Below, one piece after another: positions 8,723 to 15,590 of a stretch of DNA of 64,000 nt. The DNA comes from Dendrophyllia cribrosa (taxonomy: Eukaryota > Cnidaria > Anthozoa > Scleractinia > Dendrophylliidae). Position numbers and translations under genes: made by a program. Numbering within the stretch: the first letter of the stretch is position 1; each line of letters starts with the position of its first letter. The DNA is taken from assembly GCA_024195265.1 (NCBI GenBank), contig JAJLRJ010000010.1, forward strand, positions 7,100,581 through 7,164,580. Direction: 5' to 3'. A model generated the notes under the pieces. The model did no database searches. It saw only the letters and a program-made list of their open reading frames with translations, and was not told where the DNA came from.

Positions 8723-9760
8723 ATGAGTTTATTGAAATGGAATGAAATGGCTAAAAGCAAATCTGCTTTGGGTAAAAAAATCAACTTTATTCATGATGTC
8801 ATCACCCAGAAAAAGTTGGGTAAAGAAACAAGTCAAATCGGATTTGAAAAAATGTTCAAACCCATCACATCGAAACTGGATGATGTTATTGCATCGAATT
8901 TAAGACCACTTCCACGGAAAAAGAAAGTTGGAAAAGCCAAACCCACGGACATTGATTATTATCCTGAAGTCGATCCATTTGAAGAGATGGAAGTTGGCGG
9001 TTTGTTTGATGATGATGATGAGATTGTATCACCACAAACAGCTAAGCAAATTCCAGTAAGACCCCCAACATACGAAGAAGTACTGGAAGAGTTAGAAGGT
9101 GAATCTCCTGTATATAAATCAACCGTTCCTGATTATGAAGTGGAAGAAGAGGAAGAGGAAGAGGAAGAGGAAGAGGAAGAGGAAGAGGAAGAGGAAGAGG
9201 AAGCTCAAGAAGATATTATTGAAGAAGAAGAAGAAGATAAAATTAATGAAATGTTAGATAAGATGAGTTTATCAAATTATAGAAAAACAGATAAAGTCTT
9301 AGCTCAGCCAAATGTTCCAGTAGAAAAGAAAAAAAATTTAATTGCAAACAGCATTATAAAGCCAGCTAATAATATAAGAGCACAACTGAACAACCGTAAC
9401 AGTTATCTGAATAAAAAATTCAATGAAGGTAGAATAACTAAAAATGAAAGGGATATAGAATGGCAGGCTATAAAAGAAAAAAGAAAAGTATTGAATGACT
9501 ACATGAAGTATTATAAAAACAAACTCAAGTCATTTGAAGGCTCTGGAGCCCGAAAACGATACGGACGTGGCATCTCATTTTTCAACAATCCAAAAGATCT
9601 TCTCCAGAAACTTGAAGTCATTGTCGGCTCTATCCTTGCTGGAAACACTAACATCGACGTGAGAAATGAAGGAGTTGCAATTCTCGATATTCTCCTGAAA
9701 GAGTCAGTGATTAACAGGCCTCAGCATGAAAAGCTGTACAAAACCTATTTCAAAACATAA
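8723..9760 (+). CDS. Virion-type protein with PPxY motif and poly-Glu tract
   Basis: 345 residues from the AAAATG at 8723; a longer frame runs back through the tandem repeat but lacks that context. A basic N-terminal third is followed by an acidic middle with a PPTYEEV late-domain motif (about residue 123), which in other viruses recruits Nedd4-type WW ubiquitin ligases, and a run of more than 20 Glu. The C-terminal 80 residues start with a Lys/Arg/Gly patch (GARKRYGRG) and form a helical domain. First gene of the rightward virion block. Inference: minor capsid, scaffold or cement protein; the PPxY suggests a membrane trafficking or entry step as for adenovirus pVI. Family not named. Confidence 0.75.
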   Translation: MSLLKWNEMAKSKSALGKKINFIHDVITQKKLGKETSQIGFEKMFKPITSKLDDVIASNLRPLPRKKKVGKAKPTDIDYYPEVDPFEEMEVGGLFDDDDEIVSPQTAKQIPVRPPTYEEVLEELEGESPVYKSTVPDYEVEEEEEEEEEEEEEEEEEEEEAQEDIIEEEEEDKINEMLDKMSLSNYRKTDKVLAQPNVPVEKKKNLIANSIIKPANNIRAQLNNRNSYLNKKFNEGRITKNERDIEWQAIKEKRKVLNDYMKYYKNKLKSFEGSGARKRYGRGISFFNNPKDLLQKLEVIVGSILAGNTNIDVRNEGVAILDILLKESVINRPQHEKLYKTYFKT

Positions 9761-9761
9761 A

Positions 9762-10520
9762 ATGGAAAGAGAAATCGTCCTGTCATCTTACGCTGTTAAG
9801 AACAGACAAAACAAACCTGCAGATTTCACAACAAAATTTAATCGTCCAATTATTCTTGATTTGAATGAACAATATGTTGTTGGGTTGAAACGAATCATCA
9901 ATATGAGTTTTACGTGGTATAACATCAATCCACAATATGAAAATCAACTGATTAGGTTTTCCTCTGATGGTGGGAAAACATTTTCCGATATTGCTTTTCC
10001 TGCTGGAGTTTGGGAGTATTCTGGGATAAATGATTTCATTCGGAAAGCAACAGTGGTGAAAGAATCTGGGAAAAAAGATGTTTTTCCAATCAATCTTGCT
10101 TTCAGCAATGAAACTTTCAGAGTGACAGTTTCACTAGCTGAAAATTATCAACTGGATTTCACCCAATCGAATTTCGGGGAGCTTGTGGGGTTTGATAAAA
10201 AGATTCTGAAGGAGAAAGTTAATGTTGGTCCTAATGTTCCAAATCTCAGTCAAGATACTGATATGTTGAACATTCATTGTGATTTGACAAATGACTCACT
10301 TGTGGATGGGGAAGAGACTGATATCATCTATTCCTTTTCCACATCTGTTTTACAGGCATCATATAGTTTTGAGCGTGAACCTATAAAAATAGCATTCTGC
10401 CCTGTGAATAAAAACACGATCAGCTCAATTCGGATGTATATCACAGACGGGAAAAGAAGAATTGTTAACCTGAATGGGGCAGACACAGCATTTTCGTTGA
10501 TATTAAAAAAAAGACTATAA
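9762..10520 (+). CDS. Probable minor capsid (penton-like) protein
   Basis: 252 residues from an AAAATG 1 bp after the previous stop. Predicted beta-rich with no transmembrane segment. The opening (VLSSYAVKNRQNKPADFTTKF) and the pattern of alternating hydrophobic residues fit a single jelly-roll protein, and the place just before the major capsid gene fits the Polinton PY (penton) gene. The C-terminus contains ITDGKRRIVNLNG followed by a beta strand. Function by position and general composition; structural prediction would be needed to settle it. Confidence 0.65.
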   Translation: MEREIVLSSYAVKNRQNKPADFTTKFNRPIILDLNEQYVVGLKRIINMSFTWYNINPQYENQLIRFSSDGGKTFSDIAFPAGVWEYSGINDFIRKATVVKESGKKDVFPINLAFSNETFRVTVSLAENYQLDFTQSNFGELVGFDKKILKEKVNVGPNVPNLSQDTDMLNIHCDLTNDSLVDGEETDIIYSFSTSVLQASYSFEREPIKIAFCPVNKNTISSIRMYITDGKRRIVNLNGADTAFSLILKKRL

Positions 10521-10521
10521 A

Positions 10522-10932
10522 ATGAAAGCATATGAATTTTCTCGTTATTACCACCCCAAACTGGGGAAGTTTGTTTATAAGCATAAAGGAACAGGAATCA
10601 TTTTTGATTCCATCTTCAAGCCACTGAAAAAGATGGTAGGACCAGCCATGAAAGGAATTCTCAAGAAAGTTGTGAAACCATTTGCGAAAAAAGCTTTGGA
10701 TGCAGGAATTTCTCACGCTGGAGAAAAAGTGGGCAAAATGGCAGTTGAAAAATCAGGTGATTTAATCATGAAAAAACTGGGGAACATGAAGATTGGAAAA
10801 CCATCTGCGAAACGAGGACGAAAACCACAATCACTCCCTTCAATCAAGGTCGCTTCACTCCCAGCGAAACAACCACAGAGAGAAAGTGCAAATGATATCT
10901 TGAATAGACTTATCAGTGGCCAAGGAATTTAA
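10522..10932 (+). CDS. Small basic core-like protein
   Basis: 136 residues, AAAATG start 1 bp after the previous stop. Strongly basic, with Lys/Arg throughout and SAKRGRKPQSLPS near residue 95. An amphipathic Lys-Pro rich segment (IFKPLKKMVGPAMKGILKK) covers residues 33 to 60. It resembles in size, charge and position the DNA-condensing core proteins of adenoviruses (pVII/pX type), but no family signature is seen. Inference: packs DNA in the virion or a membrane-active peptide. Confidence 0.65.
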   Translation: MKAYEFSRYYHPKLGKFVYKHKGTGIIFDSIFKPLKKMVGPAMKGILKKVVKPFAKKALDAGISHAGEKVGKMAVEKSGDLIMKKLGNMKIGKPSAKRGRKPQSLPSIKVASLPAKQPQRESANDILNRLISGQGI

Positions 10933-10946
10933 AATAATCTATTAAA

Positions 10947-12233
10947 ATGGCTTTTCGATCGAATGAATATCTCCAAAGAAATGAACTTGTAAGATTCCAG
11001 TTGGATGATGTTATCAGAGCCCCAGCAAATGGGCAACATCAAACAAAAAATGGTTATAAATTCACCATCAATGACAGATCAGCGTTTTATGATTGGCATA
11101 ACGCTTATTTTGAAGTGCAATTTCAACTCCAGAAATTAGCAAATGGTGCTGGATATGCTGCTGCTGATAGGATAACAGTCATAAATGGCTCACATTCCCT
11201 GATAAAACACATGACAATCAGATCTGCAGGGAAGATTGTTTACGAACCTGACAATCTGCATAAAGTTACTTTTGTTAAAAATCTGTTGGAATACTCAGAT
11301 GACTTCAGCAGATCAGTAGCAAAGAACAGTTTCTGGTATTTGGATACGGATGGAACAACTGCTGATACGAATACAGGATTTGAAGCGAGACGACTACAAA
11401 CTCAAGCAAACGAAGACGATGGAAGTGAAGGTGCTAAAAATGTTAATTGCATTATCCCCCTGAATCGTTTCTCCTTTTTCGAGGAACTGGAAGGCAGGAT
11501 GTTGGTCCCAATGCAGTTGCAATTCGAAATTAATCTTCAACAGGATGGTGAATTGATTCATAAGGCTGCTGCTGCTGCTGCTGGAAGAGTTGTTATCAAC
11601 AGATTTTTGCTTTGGGTGCCAAGACTGTCTCCCAAAGATTCTCTTTATGATAAATTTATCAGTTCATTCCTGAAAGAAACACAATGGAAGTATCTGAGGG
11701 AGACATATGATCAATCAGCTCCCGCAACATCATCAGGATTCTTCCAGATTTCAGCGAGCATTGACAATGTAAGGCATATTTTTGTCTGGCTGAAAAGAAC
11801 AGCTCCACCTAATAATCACCCTGAAGAAGACTCTCCATATTTAATGGATACTTTCAAGCTGAATGAAGCAGATGATGACTCATCTTTATCAACTTGCAGA
11901 TTGGAGTATGGAAATGGAGTGTTTTATCCTGAAACTGACTATGACACAGAATCAAAAGTCAGAATCTTCAATGATGTCATGGCTTATGCAATGAGGAAAA
12001 ATGATTTCAACACTGGTACTCAGTTGAATTTGGCTAACTTTCAATCACTTTATGGTCTCATTTATTTCGACTTGTCTTACCAAGCTGAAAAACCAACAAG
12101 AGATCCCAAGCAGTTGATATTTCGATATACGCTGAATGCTAATGCGACTGAGAACTTCAATGTGCATGCAGTGGTTCTTTATGAGGAAACAGCTAAGATT
12201 AATAAAGTTGGTAATGAGCTGGTTATTGCTTAA
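10947..12233 (+). CDS. Probable major capsid protein (double jelly-roll)
   Basis: 428 residues, AAAATG start at 10947. Long beta-rich chain with no transmembrane region; the opening (RSNEYLQRNELVRFQLDD) and length fit the hexon-like major capsid proteins of Polintons and adintoviruses. The frame is open from start to stop. It sits between the penton-like and pVI-like genes, as expected for the structural block. The double jelly-roll call comes from context, size and composition rather than a strict motif; a fold prediction would confirm or refute it. Confidence 0.75.
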   Translation: MAFRSNEYLQRNELVRFQLDDVIRAPANGQHQTKNGYKFTINDRSAFYDWHNAYFEVQFQLQKLANGAGYAAADRITVINGSHSLIKHMTIRSAGKIVYEPDNLHKVTFVKNLLEYSDDFSRSVAKNSFWYLDTDGTTADTNTGFEARRLQTQANEDDGSEGAKNVNCIIPLNRFSFFEELEGRMLVPMQLQFEINLQQDGELIHKAAAAAAGRVVINRFLLWVPRLSPKDSLYDKFISSFLKETQWKYLRETYDQSAPATSSGFFQISASIDNVRHIFVWLKRTAPPNNHPEEDSPYLMDTFKLNEADDDSSLSTCRLEYGNGVFYPETDYDTESKVRIFNDVMAYAMRKNDFNTGTQLNLANFQSLYGLIYFDLSYQAEKPTRDPKQLIFRYTLNANATENFNVHAVVLYEETAKINKVGNELVIA

Positions 12234-12264
12234 AGCGGAGTGAAAACATATGTTATCATTAAAA

Positions 12265-13065
12265 ATGACAACATATCACCCATATAAAATAAATTTGTCT
12301 AAAGGACAAAAAGAAAAGCTTGGAAGAGCATTCAGAACAAACACTCCAGTCACCCTGAGATTGGGTAGTAATCAAACAAGTGGAAATGATGAACTGATGC
12401 TGACAACTAATCAAATTAAAAGAATCACAAAAGCAAAATCTCTGGGAAAAGGAGTTGAGATAAAGATATCAAAAACACAAATTAGAAAAGTAATGAAACA
12501 AGGTGGAAGTCTATTTTCTGCTATTGTTCCTTTGGCTAAAACATTGATACCCACCCTGGGTAAAACACTTGGGTTGTCAGCACTGGCTGGTTTAGCGAGT
12601 GAAGGAGCAAGTCAAGTCGTCAAAGCAATAAGTGGAAAAGGTGGTGGTCAGGTGGGTGGATTTCTCATCCCCCAAAATAAAATTCAGAAACTGATTGATA
12701 ATAAACATTTGTTGACAAATAAACAGAAACAGGACATTTTGGTTGCCCTGCAATCAGGAGGACAGTTGGTGATGAAACCATCCGTAAAACAGTCTGGTGG
12801 ATTGTTAGGAAGTGTGTTGGCATCCATTGGAATCCCATTAGCACTTGACATGGTAAAGAATTTGTTTGGGAAAGGTGCTCCTAGAGTTGGCCGACCAAAT
12901 GGAAAAGGAGCTCCAAGATTGGGAGCGTATCCTCCACCATTTATTGGAAGTTGGAGACGAAACCCTGTTGGGATGGGGAAAAAAAAATCAAAAAAAGGCA
13001 AAGGACTTCTGCTGGGGACGAACAGCCCATTCAACAACATCCCAATTCTCGGGGCAATATTGTGA
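12265..13065 (+). CDS. pVI-like glycine-rich minor capsid protein (frame 0 of a possible frameshift pair)
   Basis: 266 residues from the AAAATG at 12265 (an ATG at 12250 is in frame but out of context). The N-terminal 80 residues are basic; then two Gly/Ala-rich hydrophobic amphipathic stretches (about 90 to 135 and 175 to 205), repeated GKGAPR motifs (about 210 to 225), a Lys block and a hydrophobic tail. Composition resembles the membrane-lytic cement protein pVI of adenoviruses. The protease frame begins inside its 3' end in the -1 frame, with an in-phase A-run (12990 to 12996) as a possible slip site. In adenovirus a pVI peptide is the protease cofactor, so a fused arrangement would be notable. 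Homology to pVI is inferred. Confidence 0.7.
   Translation: MTTYHPYKINLSKGQKEKLGRAFRTNTPVTLRLGSNQTSGNDELMLTTNQIKRITKAKSLGKGVEIKISKTQIRKVMKQGGSLFSAIVPLAKTLIPTLGKTLGLSALAGLASEGASQVVKAISGKGGGQVGGFLIPQNKIQKLIDNKHLLTNKQKQDILVALQSGGQLVMKPSVKQSGGLLGSVLASIGIPLALDMVKNLFGKGAPRVGRPNGKGAPRLGAYPPPFIGSWRRNPVGMGKKKSKKGKGLLLGTNSPFNNIPILGAIL
12990..12996 (+). promoter_or_regulatory. Possible -1 frameshift site (AAAAAAA) from pVI-like gene into protease
   Basis: In the pVI-like frame the codons read TCA AAA AAA GGC, giving an in-phase A AAA AAA heptamer. A -1 slip here enters the protease frame directly. A second A AAA AAA lies just upstream (12981 to 12987). Downstream structure is weak: only a 4-bp GCTG/CAGC stem (13011 to 13014 with 13023 to 13026) was found. 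Support comes mainly from the frame relation and the lack of an AAAATG for the protease. Confidence 0.45.
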
Positions 13066-13496
13066 GGCCTAAATTTGTAATTAAACCGCTGTCAAATATT
13101 GATCTGTTGAAGTGGATTGAATATCTGAGGATTCCTAATTTCAAAGGCATCTTTGCGAGAGATCAATTCATGCCACAAAAACACAGCCCCTGCATTATCA
13201 ATCTTGATTCACTTGAAAATGCAGGAACTCATTGGGTTTGTTGCGCTCCGGGGAAAAAATTCACATGGTATTTTGACTCTTTTGGAATGGGATTTCCAAA
13301 AGAATTCAAAAGTTCCAAACCAGTGATTTGGAACAGCAGTCAGTATCAAAACATAAACAGTGTTCTTTGCGGGTATTATTGCCTTTATTTCCTCCATCAA
13401 TGGTCGCAGGGGAAAGATTTCTATGATATTCTCAAACCTCTCAGTTTGACTGATACAATTCAAAATGAAAGATTCATAAAAGAATATTTCGATTGA
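12996..13496 (+). CDS. Adenain-like cysteine protease (expressed by -1 frameshift?)
   Basis: Maturation protease of the adenovirus/Polinton (C5, Ulp1-like) type, which cleaves capsid precursors. Catalytic residues in order: His in GTHWVC, Asp in YFDSFGM, a Gln in SSQYQ, and the nucleophile Cys in LCGYYCLYFL. The conserved domain opens with IKPLSNIDLLKW. There is no ATG before the domain: the first Met in frame is about 30 residues inside it, and no AAAATG context exists. The frame is -1 to the pVI-like gene and overlaps its last 70 bp, so translation by frameshift is the simplest reading; a spliced mRNA or a GUG start at the overlap are alternatives. The start given is the first codon after the proposed slip. 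It ends 2 bp before the zinc-ribbon gene. Confidence 0.85.
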   Translation, partial: RQRTSAGDEQPIQQHPNSRGNIVRPKFVIKPLSNIDLLKWIEYLRIPNFKGIFARDQFMPQKHSPCIINLDSLENAGTHWVCCAPGKKFTWYFDSFGMGFPKEFKSSKPVIWNSSQYQNINSVLCGYYCLYFLHQWSQGKDFYDILKPLSLTDTIQNERFIKEYFD

Positions 13497-13498
13497 AA

Positions 13499-13657
13499 AT
13501 GAAGTCATATTGTGTGAAGGAGAAAAAACAAACTGAATGTGTTGAGCCATCTGGAACCATGACCGCAAAAAATGGAAGAAAGATGTGGTTTTGCCATTGC
13601 GCTTCCTGTGGAATCAAAAAGACAAGATTTGTGAAGGCAAAGCCCTCGGGAAACTGA
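13499..13657 (+). CDS. Small zinc-ribbon protein (frame 0 of zinc-ribbon/PLA2 frameshift)
   Basis: 52 residues from an AAAATG two bases after the protease stop. It has a Cys near each end of the ribbon: Cys5, Cys14, then FCHCASCG with three further Cys (about 32 to 37), typical of short zinc-ribbon proteins in Polintons. The stop TGA (13655) immediately follows an in-phase GGGAAAC heptamer. A -1 slip carries the chain straight into the PLA2 frame, so this can be read either as a free small protein or as the N-terminal domain of a PLA2 fusion. Confidence 0.8.
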   Translation: MKSYCVKEKKQTECVEPSGTMTAKNGRKMWFCHCASCGIKKTRFVKAKPSGN

Positions 13658-13680
13658 GTCTGCCCTCACAAGGTGGGGGC
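13648..13680 (+). promoter_or_regulatory. -1 ribosomal frameshift signal, zinc-ribbon to PLA2
   Basis: Slippery heptamer GGGAAAC (13648 to 13654) in the correct X XXY YYZ phase of the zinc-ribbon frame, directly followed by that frame's stop TGA. A 7-nt spacer (13655 to 13661) precedes an 8-bp hairpin: GCCCTCAC (13662 to 13669), loop AAG, GTGGGGGC (13673 to 13680), with one G-U pair. GGGAAAC is an established slip site (for example simian retrovirus gag-pro). The -1 frame is exactly that of the PLA2 protein, which has no AAAATG of its own. Confidence 0.78.
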
Positions 13681-14313
13681 TTTGGTGAATTAGCATTGAC
13701 TGGCGTTGCTCATGCTCTTCCCTGGCTCGGGAAAAAAACAGTTGAAATGGGTCGTTATGGAGCCAGTGAATTGTTGCGAAATAAGAACACTCAGAAAAAA
13801 GCATTGGATTTTGCTTTAGATAAGATGAAACCATTTCTTGCAAAAACCTCTTCCGATATGCTGAATCAACTATCCACTGCGATTAGACCAAACAGAAAAT
13901 ATAAGACAGATCGAGCTGATTTGGATGGAAGAGGATTGGATATTCATAACTTGATTGGGAAACTACCAAAACCAAAGAAAGGTTTCACTCTTCCCGGACA
14001 TAACTTCACTGGCCCGTATAACCCTTTGAAAAAGCAAGTCAGATTTGATGATACTGGAAAGATTCTTGAAATTATGCAACAACCCACAGGAAAAACAGAC
14101 GCAGTTGCTATGCAGCATGATGTGGATTATTCAGTTTGCGCAAAACAATCAAACCCACATCAATGTAAAAATAAAGCAGACAGGAAAATGGTTGCCGCTT
14201 TGGATTCCATTCCCTGGAAAGAAAGACAGTGGGGTCATGCTTTGGCGAGAAATACCATTGATGTAAAACAAAAACTTGGTTTGGGTGCCCAAAAAAACGG
14301 GAAAAGATTTTGA
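13654..14313 (+). CDS. Parvovirus-like phospholipase A2 domain protein
   Basis: 220 codons counted from the proposed slip to the stop at 14313. The PLA2 signature is clear: calcium-loop LPGHNFTGPYNPL, then the catalytic helix DAVAMQHDVDY with the His-Asp pair, then an ADRKM helix supplying the next Asp, as in parvovirus VP1 unique regions. The N-terminal 60 residues are Gly-rich and amphipathic. Known role of vPLA2: breach of endosomal membrane during entry. The first ATG in frame is at 13747 and lacks the element's start context, so the main route is probably fusion to the zinc ribbon by frameshift; a shorter AUG-started product with the intact domain remains possible. Its 3' end carries a second slip site into integrase. 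Confidence 0.88.
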   Translation: MSLPSQGGGFGELALTGVAHALPWLGKKTVEMGRYGASELLRNKNTQKKALDFALDKMKPFLAKTSSDMLNQLSTAIRPNRKYKTDRADLDGRGLDIHNLIGKLPKPKKGFTLPGHNFTGPYNPLKKQVRFDDTGKILEIMQQPTGKTDAVAMQHDVDYSVCAKQSNPHQCKNKADRKMVAALDSIPWKERQWGHALARNTIDVKQKLGLGAQKNGKRF

Positions 14314-14356
14314 GTGAAGGCTGGACTCAAAATCTAGCAAATGAACTTCACCAGCC
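14292..14356 (+). promoter_or_regulatory. -1 frameshift signal with pseudoknot, PLA2 to integrase
   Basis: Heptamer AAAAAAC (14292 to 14298) in correct phase of the PLA2 frame. After a 7-nt spacer (14299 to 14305) comes a perfect 10-bp stem, GATTTTGAGT (14306 to 14315) with ACTCAAAATC (14325 to 14334), loop of 9 nt. The loop's GGCTGG (14319 to 14324) is perfectly complementary to CCAGCC at 14351 to 14356, giving an H-type pseudoknot. The PLA2 stop codon lies inside stem 1. AAAAAAC is the MMTV gag-pro slip site. The -1 frame is that of the integrase. Confidence 0.85.
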
Positions 14357-15254
14357 AATCAGGAGAAGATTTCCAAAGAGAAGAGTAATTGCATATGGTG
14401 TTGACAACATTTGGGCGGCTGATCTGGTTGAGATGGGGAAATATTCGAAGTGGAATAAAGGAATAAGATATCTCCTGATGGTGATCGATGTTTTCTCAAA
14501 GTTCGGTTGGATTCGCTCCCTGAAAGATAAGAGAGGACAAACAGTAGCCGATGCTTTCCAATCCATATTCAGGGAGAGAAAACCAAAGATGCTTTGGACT
14601 GACAAAGGAAGTGAATTTTTCAATGGAATTATGAAGGATCTCCTGAATAAGAATGGGATAAAATTGTATACAACAGAGAATGAAGAAAAGTCATCTGTGG
14701 TTGAACGTTGGAATAGGACTATGAAGGAGAAACTCTTCCGGATGTTTTCTGCTAACAATAATACAGTGTTTTTTGACAAACTAGATGAGTTAGTGGATCA
14801 ATATAATCACCATTTTCATTCGAGCATTCGGATGACCCCAGCGCAGGCTAGCGAACGGAAAAATGAGAAAAAGGTTTTCGCTAATCTTTTCGGAGATATG
14901 ATTTATGCAAAACACAACCCAGCAAAATTCAAGATTGGTGACAGGGTTAGAATATCAAAATACAAACGAAAGATATTCGACAAAGGTTTCACCCCGAACT
15001 GGACAGAGGAGATATTTGTTATCGATGAGGTTTTAAACACAAATCCTATAACGTATAGGTTAGTCGATTTGTTGGGAGAAAAAATAACTGGATCATTTTA
15101 TGAAGCAGAACTCCAAAGGACAACACAAAGCGTATTTCGCATTGAAAATGTTATTCACCTCGATCAAAAGAAAAAGGAAGCTTTGGTTAAATGGAAAGGA
15201 TATCCTGATAAATTCAATTCCTGGGTTCCACTGAGTGATATGGAAAATCTCTGA
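14298..15254 (+). CDS. Polinton integrase (DDE, with chromodomain)
   Basis: Retroviral-type integrase that inserts the element into host DNA. 318 residues counted from the proposed slip codon. Catalytic triad: Asp in WAADLVEM, Asp in LWTDKGSEF, Glu in SSVVERWNR, spaced as D,D(35)E. An SH3-like segment (KIGDRVRISKYKRK) follows, then a C-terminal chromodomain (ENVIHLDQKKKEALVKWKG to NSWVPLSDM), usual in Polinton integrases. The upstream HHCC finger seen in some relatives is absent. The first Met in frame lies after the first catalytic Asp, so no AUG-started product could be active. That makes frameshift (or splicing, or a non-AUG start) necessary. Frame is -1 to PLA2. Confidence 0.93.
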   Translation, partial: REKILSEGWTQNLANELHQPIRRRFPKRRVIAYGVDNIWAADLVEMGKYSKWNKGIRYLLMVIDVFSKFGWIRSLKDKRGQTVADAFQSIFRERKPKMLWTDKGSEFFNGIMKDLLNKNGIKLYTTENEEKSSVVERWNRTMKEKLFRMFSANNNTVFFDKLDELVDQYNHHFHSSIRMTPAQASERKNEKKVFANLFGDMIYAKHNPAKFKIGDRVRISKYKRKIFDKGFTPNWTEEIFVIDEVLNTNPITYRLVDLLGEKITGSFYEAELQRTTQSVFRIENVIHLDQKKKEALVKWKGYPDKFNSWVPLSDMENL

Positions 15255-15283
15255 GATAGAATATGAATGTTTCACATTCATAT

Positions 15284-15526
15284 TTATGAAATAACACCTT
15301 TTTCTTTCAATTCCTGATGGATTTTCTGGAGGAGATCACTTTGTTTTTGGAGTTCATTTTTATGAATTTTGTATTCCTCTTGGAGATTGATAAATGATTC
15401 AAAGAGGAGTTCAATCATATCTTCCTCTTCTTCATTTTGCTCTGCTTCTTCCATCTCTGAATCAGAGACAATAAATTCCTCATCAGATGTTGTTGGGGTT
15501 TCATCTTCGCTCATTGATTCATCCAT
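15284..15526 (-). CDS. Small acidic coiled-coil protein
   Basis: 80 residues, minus strand, start AAAATG at 15526. N-terminal half is Glu/Asp/Ser rich (SEDETPTTSDEEF, EEEEDMIELLF), C-terminal half is a heptad-like helix (QEEYKIHKNELQKQSDLLQK). It lies between the integrase (convergent, 29 bp) and the right TIR. Family not recognised; likely a small oligomeric protein. The element's common start context supports it as a real gene despite its size. Confidence 0.65.
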   Translation of the reverse strand: MDESMSEDETPTTSDEEFIVSDSEMEEAEQNEEEEDMIELLFESFINLQEEYKIHKNELQKQSDLLQKIHQELKEKGVIS

Positions 15527-15590
15527 TTTGAGTTACAAGATTAAAATGTTTAATAGATATCACTCCTTTGTGGAAAAATGAATTTTGTCT

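Noticed and set aside
9151..9215. Poly-Glu (GGAAGA)n tract as a possible assembly error or separate repeat
   Set aside because: The frame stays open through it and acidic tracts are plausible here; it is noted as part of the gene although its exact length may vary.
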